Below are positions 28,075 through 33,049 of a stretch of 33,049 nucleotides of DNA, piece by piece; position 1 is the stretch's first letter; the number at the start of each line of letters is the position of its first letter. The notes beneath the pieces were generated by a model. It saw only the letters and a program-made list of their open reading frames with translations, was not told the origin of the DNA and searched no databases. Source of the stretch: Oscillospiraceae bacterium. GTDB taxonomy: Bacteria; Bacillota; Clostridia; Oscillospirales; Oscillospiraceae. The position numbers were made by a program, and so were the translations under genes. The stretch lies in assembly GCA_017887695.1 (NCBI GenBank), contig JAGHHM010000142.1, positions 1 through 33,049 on the forward strand. Direction: 5' to 3'.

Positions 28075-28919
28075 CGTACTTCCTCCTTTGCCAGATACAG
28101 GATCACATCCTCCAGAGTAGGCCGCTCCACCAGCAAATCACGGGGTGCTTTGTCCAGATCCACCAGGGCCTCGGCGCCATACTCCCCAATCCGTTTGCCG
28201 TGGATAATGGCCGGATCCACTGCCGCCAGCTCCTGGGGACTGCACTTGAGGAGGCCATAGCGCTCCAGCAGCATATCCTTCTCCTCACAGAGCTTCAACT
28301 GTCCCTTATGTAAAAAAGCGATGTAGTCGCAGCTTTTCTCCAGGTCGCTGACAATATGACTGGAAATCAGCACCGCGTGGTCATCCTGGGCCGCAAAGTC
28401 CGTGAACACCTCCAGCAGCTCCTCCCGGACCATGGGGTCCAGGCCGCTGGTGGCCTCGTCCAGCAGCAGCAGCTTCGCCCCGTGGGACAGGGCCGCCGCA
28501 ATGCCCAGCTTCATAGTCATGCCTCGGGAGTACTCCTTGTACTTTTTATTGGGCGGCAGCTGGAAGCGCTCCAGCCAGCGGCCATAGGCCTCCCCGTCCC
28601 AGTTCCGATAGGCTCCGGCAAGAATCTTTCCCAGCTGCTTGGCGGTGATGAATTCCGGCACGCAGGTCTCGTCCAGCACCACGCCGATCTCTTCCTTTAC
28701 CTGCCGAAACGCCGGAGACATGTTATCTGTGCCCAGCACCGACACCGCGCCGCCGTCCCGGCTCACCGCGTCCATAATCAGACGGATAGTGGTACTTTTA
28801 CCCGCACCGTTCTCCCCCACCAGGCCCAGCACGCAGCCCATGGGCAGCGTCAGGTCAAAGGGCCCCAGCGTAAAGTCCTTGTATTGTTTGGTAAGTCCCT
28901 TGATCTCTATGGCGTTCAT
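28071..28919 (-). CDS. ABC transporter ATP-binding protein
   Basis: Walker A GLVGENGAGKSTTIRLI; signature YSRGMTMKLGIAAAL; Walker B LLLLDEATSGLDP. Confidence 0.97.
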   Translation of the reverse strand: MNAIEIKGLTKQYKDFTLGPFDLTLPMGCVLGLVGENGAGKSTTIRLIMDAVSRDGGAVSVLGTDNMSPAFRQVKEEIGVVLDETCVPEFITAKQLGKILAGAYRNWDGEAYGRWLERFQLPPNKKYKEYSRGMTMKLGIAAALSHGAKLLLLDEATSGLDPMVREELLEVFTDFAAQDDHAVLISSHIVSDLEKSCDYIAFLHKGQLKLCEEKDMLLERYGLLKCSPQELAAVDPAIIHGKRIGEYGAEALVDLDKAPRDLLVERPTLEDVILYLAKEEVR

Positions 28920-28922
28920 TGT

Positions 28923-29297
28923 CTATTCCTCCTCGCTTAATACCAGCAGCATACTGCGCAGATCTTCTGTGGTAAGCCCGCACTGCCGTCCCAGCTCCAA
29001 AGCCGCCTGGAGGTGTTCTTCCACCTCCCGAAGGCTGTTTTCCCGTGCCAGCTCCAGGTTCTGCTTTGCCACAAAGCAGCCCTTCCCCGCCACAGTGTTG
29101 ATAAAGCCTTCCCGCTCCAGCTCCTCATAGGCCCGTTTGGTGGTAATCACGCTGATCCGCAGGTCCTTTGCCAGCGCCCGGATGGAGGGCAGAGCCTCCC
29201 CCGGCTGCAGCTTTCCGGCAGCAATCGCGCCTTTAATCTGACGGCAGATCTGTTCATAAATCGGCAGGCCGCTGGCGTTGCTGATGATAATATTCAT
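28923..29297 (-). CDS. GntR-family (YtrA-type) transcriptional regulator
   Basis: MNIIISNASGLPIYEQICRQIKGAIAAGKLQPGEALPSIRALAKDLRISVITTKRAYEELEREGFINTVAGKGCFV. Start with AAGGAGG SD. Confidence 0.95.
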   Translation of the reverse strand: MNIIISNASGLPIYEQICRQIKGAIAAGKLQPGEALPSIRALAKDLRISVITTKRAYEELEREGFINTVAGKGCFVAKQNLELARENSLREVEEHLQAALELGRQCGLTTEDLRSMLLVLSEEE

Positions 29298-29323
29298 CAT
29301 CGCGCCTCCTTCCGTATATGTAC

Positions 29324-29351
29324 AGTATACACAGTAATTACAGTTTGTCAA
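29324..29351 (-). promoter_or_regulatory. Promoter of GntR-ABC operon
   Basis: Minus: TTGACA - 16 bp - TATACT. Confidence 0.75.
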
Positions 29352-29535
29352 GAGGGATGTTTCTCTTTCTTCTGCTTCGGTAGAACCAACTTGCAAAAAA
29401 ATCTTACCAGCCGCTTTCCGGCCCACAGGGTTGTCCTTTGGGAAAAAGTATGATATAACGTATTTATCAAATCTTTACATTTACTTTACAGTAAAATAGG
29501 AAGAGAATCATTGTAGTATTAAGGATGCGTGGATT

Positions 29536-30918
29536 ATGGCAAAGGAAAAAAAAGGATATCAAATTGACATGTGCAACGGCCCCCTGGCCGGGAAGCTGCT
29601 GCTGTTCGCGCTGCCCTTGATCCTGTCAAGTCTGTTGCAGCTTCTGTTCAACGCTGCGGACGTGGTGGTGGTGGGCCGTTACGCTGGTAAGGAGGCCCTG
29701 GCGGCGGTGGGTTCCACCTCCTCCCTCATCAACCTGTTGGTAAACCTCTTTGTCGGTTTTTCCGTAGGCACTAACGTGGCGGTGGCCAGAGACTTGGGCG
29801 CTGGCCGGGGAGACGATGTGCGCCGCAGCGTCCACACCTCCATTACCCTGGCGTTGCTGAGCGGCGTACTGCTGATGATCGTGGGGGTAACGCTCTGCCG
29901 GCAAATGCTGGTATGGATGTCCTCCCCTGCCGACGTCATTGACCTGTCCGCCCTGTACCTGCGCATTTATTTCTGCGGTATGCCCGCCAATATGCTCTAT
30001 AACTTTGGCGCAGCCATCCTCCGTGCCCAGGGCGACACCCGCCGGCCCCTGTATTTCCTTACCGTGGCCGGCATCGTCAATGTGGTACTGAACCTGGTGT
30101 TTGTACTGGGCTTCCAGATGAGCGTGGCAGGCGTTGCATTGGCCACCATTATCTCCCAGTACATTTCCGCTACGCTGGTTCTCCTGTGCCTCATGCGGGA
30201 CAAGGGCATCCTCCATGTGGAGCTGCGCCGGCTATGCCTGGACATCCATGTGGTAAAGCGTATCCTCCAGGTAGGCCTCCCTGCCGGATTCCAGGGTATC
30301 GTCTTTTCCATCTCCAATGTGGTCATCCAGTCCTCCATCAACGGCTTTGGTTCTACCGCCATCGTGGCCGGCTCCTCTGCCGCCGCAAATATTGAAGGCT
30401 TTGTTTATGTGGGGATGAACGCCTTTTACCAGACGGCTATCACATTTACCAGTCAGAACTACGGCGCCTGCAAATGCAAGCGTGTAGACCATATCATGGC
30501 ATTGTGCCTTACCTTCAGCGCATCGGTAGGCCTGATCCTTGGCTGGCTTGCGTTCCTGTTTGGACATCCTTTGGCGTCTATTTACGCTCCTGGTGAAGAA
30601 GCGGTCATTGCCCAGGCTATCACCCGTCTTCAGGTAACCTGCACTACCTATTTCCTCTGCGGCCTGATGGATACCCAGGTAGGCGTTCTCCGTGGACTTG
30701 GTTACTCCGTTCTGCCCATGATCGCCTCCTTGGTAGGTGCCTGCGGCCTGCGGCTGCTGTGGGTCGCCACTGTATTCCAGCTGTATAAGACCCCCACCAT
30801 GCTCTACATTTCCTATCCCGTCAGCTGGCTGCTTACTGCTTGCTTCCACTGCACCTTTTTCTTCCTTGTTCGCAAGCATGCCTACGCAAAGGTTACAGGT
30901 ATCCATTCCATTCAATAA
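29536..30918 (+). CDS. MATE family efflux transporter
   Basis: 12-TM protein; GPLAGKLLLFALPLILSSLLQLLFNAADVVVVGRYAGKEALAAVGSTSSL is typical of MATE proteins. Confidence 0.95.
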   Translation: MAKEKKGYQIDMCNGPLAGKLLLFALPLILSSLLQLLFNAADVVVVGRYAGKEALAAVGSTSSLINLLVNLFVGFSVGTNVAVARDLGAGRGDDVRRSVHTSITLALLSGVLLMIVGVTLCRQMLVWMSSPADVIDLSALYLRIYFCGMPANMLYNFGAAILRAQGDTRRPLYFLTVAGIVNVVLNLVFVLGFQMSVAGVALATIISQYISATLVLLCLMRDKGILHVELRRLCLDIHVVKRILQVGLPAGFQGIVFSISNVVIQSSINGFGSTAIVAGSSAAANIEGFVYVGMNAFYQTAITFTSQNYGACKCKRVDHIMALCLTFSASVGLILGWLAFLFGHPLASIYAPGEEAVIAQAITRLQVTCTTYFLCGLMDTQVGVLRGLGYSVLPMIASLVGACGLRLLWVATVFQLYKTPTMLYISYPVSWLLTACFHCTFFFLVRKHAYAKVTGIHSIQ

Positions 30919-30934
30919 TTTCCCCAGCGATACG

Positions 30935-30964
30935 CCGTCCGGTCCAAAAGGACCGGACGGTTTT
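30935..30964 (+). terminator. Intrinsic terminator of MATE gene
   Basis: CCGTCCGGTCC-aaaa-GGACCGGACGG-TTTT. Confidence 0.9.
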
Positions 30965-30990
30965 ATTCTGCATATACGGGCAACTGTGCA

Positions 30991-31019
30991 TTGCTTTTGT
31001 TTTCCCCTTCCGGTACAAT
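30991..31019 (+). promoter_or_regulatory. Promoter of amino-acid permease gene
   Basis: TTGCTT - 17 bp - TACAAT. Confidence 0.6.
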
Positions 31020-31056
31020 AGTACCAGTGTTTACAGAGAAAGGATGCGTACATAGC

Positions 31057-32214
31057 ATGGAACCAGTCCAGTCTTCCGCCCGCCTCACCTTCTGGGAAGC
31101 GGCCAGCATCATCATCGGCCACGGCATCGGCGCAGGCATTTTATCCGTCCCCTATCTCGCCTCCCGCAACAGCTGGTGGGATATCCTGTGGATCGCTGCC
31201 GTTGCATACCTCATCAATCTTCTGCTTCACTTCATGATCGCCGAGCTTTCCTACAATAACGGCGGTGCTCAGTTCATCCGCTGCTTTGAAAAAGAATTGT
31301 TTGTAGGACGGATCGGGAAAATCCTTACCTGGATTGCCTTTGCCCTGTTGGGCTTTTCCACAATCGTCAACGTCAGCGGCTTCATTACCGGCGCTGCCGC
31401 CGCCCTCACTGCCTGGTTGGGTCTTCCGGAACTGGCCGCCATGCTCCTCTTCTACATCGTATCCGCTGCTATCGTCTATTTGGGGCTGAAAGTAGTGGGC
31501 GTATGTGAAAAAATTGCCGTATTTTCTATGGTAGGCGTAGTGGGGATCCTCCTGGCCGCCACCCTTTTTTCTGAGCTCTCTCCCCTCAGTACCGACTCCA
31601 TCGCCTTCACCAACCTGCTGGCCCTTTACAGCATGGTGGCCTTTTCCCTTTCCGCTGTCATGTCCACCCCTCAGGTGGTCAAAGGCCTCCAGGGCGATGT
31701 CAAACAGATCCGGCGGGCCATTGCTGCCGGTACCGGTCTTAATCTCCTGCTGATCCTGGTAATCACCTTTATGACGCTTCTGGGAGCAGGCAGAGACATT
31801 TCCCAGAACGGCGCCCTGGTGGATCTGGCCGCCCATCTGGGAGGCTGGGTCAGCATCATTGGGTATATCTTTACCCTGCTGGCTCTGGCCACCTCCTTCT
31901 GGGCCAACACGCTGAATCTGCGGGACATTGTGGACGAGCAGGTGCACTGGGGGCCGCGGTGGAGCTGGCTGATCGCCTCCCTGCCCTGCCTTGTGATCGC
32001 TCTTCTGCGTTTCACCAGCTTTGTGGGCTTTACCCGGCTGGCCAGCGTGGTACAGGTCCTTACCGGCGTGGGGATTATCGTTGCCTATCACCGCTCCCGC
32101 CGGAAGGCCGGGGCAAGCCCGATTTGCGGCCGCTTCGGGACACTGCCGTTCCAGATCCTTGTCATCGCGGGTACCCTGCTCTCCACAGTGGGAGCCCTGC
32201 TGCCGGTAAAGTGA
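31057..32214 (+). CDS. Amino acid permease (aromatic amino acid/HAAAP-like)
   Basis: GHGIGAGILSVPYLASRNSWWDILWIAAVAYLINLLLHFMIAELSYNNG; about 10-11 TMs. Confidence 0.82.
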   Translation: MEPVQSSARLTFWEAASIIIGHGIGAGILSVPYLASRNSWWDILWIAAVAYLINLLLHFMIAELSYNNGGAQFIRCFEKELFVGRIGKILTWIAFALLGFSTIVNVSGFITGAAAALTAWLGLPELAAMLLFYIVSAAIVYLGLKVVGVCEKIAVFSMVGVVGILLAATLFSELSPLSTDSIAFTNLLALYSMVAFSLSAVMSTPQVVKGLQGDVKQIRRAIAAGTGLNLLLILVITFMTLLGAGRDISQNGALVDLAAHLGGWVSIIGYIFTLLALATSFWANTLNLRDIVDEQVHWGPRWSWLIASLPCLVIALLRFTSFVGFTRLASVVQVLTGVGIIVAYHRSRRKAGASPICGRFGTLPFQILVIAGTLLSTVGALLPVK

Positions 32215-32224
32215 GGTAAGTCAT

Positions 32225-33037
32225 ATGCATACAGACCGTTTCTGCATCACTCAGGTAGCGGCCACAGTAGACGCTCTGCTGGGCGTCCCCTGCCACGGCG
32301 GTGCCGCCGCTCCCCTGCCCCCTGTTCTGCATCAGGCAGCCCGCTCCCTCGCTGCCCCCTGTGACCGCGTATTTCTCTACAATCCCGACGCCATTGCCCA
32401 GTGGATCTATGCCGGTCGGCGGCCCCTCTTTGCACCGCTGGAGGTCCGTGCGGATCTGGGACTGGGAATGCTCTCTGTCTATCCGCCGGTAACGCCCGCC
32501 TGCTTCGCTTCTATGTACAGCGGCTTGACCCCTGCCGTACATGGTATCCAGGCCTATGTCAAGCCGGTACTTACCGTGGACACCATTTTTGACGACCTGC
32601 CTCTGGCGGGCCGCCGGGCCGCCATCGTCTCTACCGAAGGGGACAGTATCTCGCTGATCTTCCAGGGCCGGGACGTGGATTACTATATCTTCCCTACTGT
32701 GGAACGCTGCAACCAGCAGGCTATGGACCTGATCCGTGAAGATCGCCACGACCTTATCGTCCTCTATAACGGTAACTACGACCACTGGATGCACCGCGGC
32801 GGTCCGGAAACCCCCTGGGCCCTTCGGGCTCTGCGGGAGAACATCAACACCTACTGCGTCCTCCACGACGCTATTCGGGAGCACTGGTCCAGCCACAACA
32901 CCGCTCTCGCCTTTGCCCCGGACCACGGCTGCCACCGTCAGTACGGCTTTCTGGGGCAGCACGGAATTGACATGCCCTGTGACATGCACATCTGGCATTT
33001 CTGGAAATTCCTGCCTGCCCATTCCCCTCAGCACTGA
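32225..33037 (+). CDS. Alkaline phosphatase superfamily (nucleotide pyrophosphatase/phosphodiesterase-like) protein
   Basis: YNPDAIAQWIY, PPVTPACFASMYSGLTPAVHGI, YNGNYDHWMHRGGP, FAPDHGCH. Confidence 0.8.
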   Translation: MHTDRFCITQVAATVDALLGVPCHGGAAAPLPPVLHQAARSLAAPCDRVFLYNPDAIAQWIYAGRRPLFAPLEVRADLGLGMLSVYPPVTPACFASMYSGLTPAVHGIQAYVKPVLTVDTIFDDLPLAGRRAAIVSTEGDSISLIFQGRDVDYYIFPTVERCNQQAMDLIREDRHDLIVLYNGNYDHWMHRGGPETPWALRALRENINTYCVLHDAIREHWSSHNTALAFAPDHGCHRQYGFLGQHGIDMPCDMHIWHFWKFLPAHSPQH

Positions 33038-33049
33038 CATGAGAAAACG

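Noticed and set aside
32225-33037. Alkaline-phosphatase-like protein appearing to lack an N-terminal metal-binding block
   Set aside because: YNPDAIAQWIY plausibly supplies this block in the short family form. The remaining motifs look normal and the ORF is complete.
1-33049. CRISPR arrays, tRNA/rRNA genes, transposases, phage or defence genes
   Set aside because: Looked for on both strands. No regularly spaced repeats, no tRNA-like cloverleaf or rRNA signatures, and no recognisable mobile or defence proteins in the ORF translations.

Overview
This is a GC-rich chromosomal window that looks like a gut Clostridia / Oscillospiraceae-type Firmicute (lineage inferred from gene content). It is mostly housekeeping: a two-component system (HK truncated at the left edge), a TVP38/DedA-like membrane protein, a GT2-GtrA glycosyltransferase plus divergent acyltransferase, a B12/radical-SAM protein pair, a SpoIVFA/SpoIVFB-like pair, a DUF3298-type lipoprotein, tmcAL, ackA, a DEAD-box helicase, a NiaR-like repressor and an HD hydrolase. 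These are followed by an ssnA-orf73-ygfK operon, upp, a pyridoxamine kinase, tsaB/tsaE, a YcdB/SLH protein, a FtsW/RodA protein, a GntR-ABC operon, a MATE transporter, an amino-acid permease and an alkaline-phosphatase-superfamily protein. I saw no rRNA, tRNA, CRISPR array or transposon. The most interesting signal is the ~150-nt leader of ssnA on the minus strand. It has a clear promoter, a compact hairpin with a large purine-rich internal loop, a mutually exclusive antiterminator pairing, and an intrinsic terminator with a 12-bp stem and T6 tract just before the ssnA RBS. This is a candidate riboswitch or attenuator controlling purine-catabolism-associated genes, and its architecture resembles what I recall of the NMT1 (xanthine-I) motif. 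An uncharacterised 73-aa protein lies between ssnA and ygfK.
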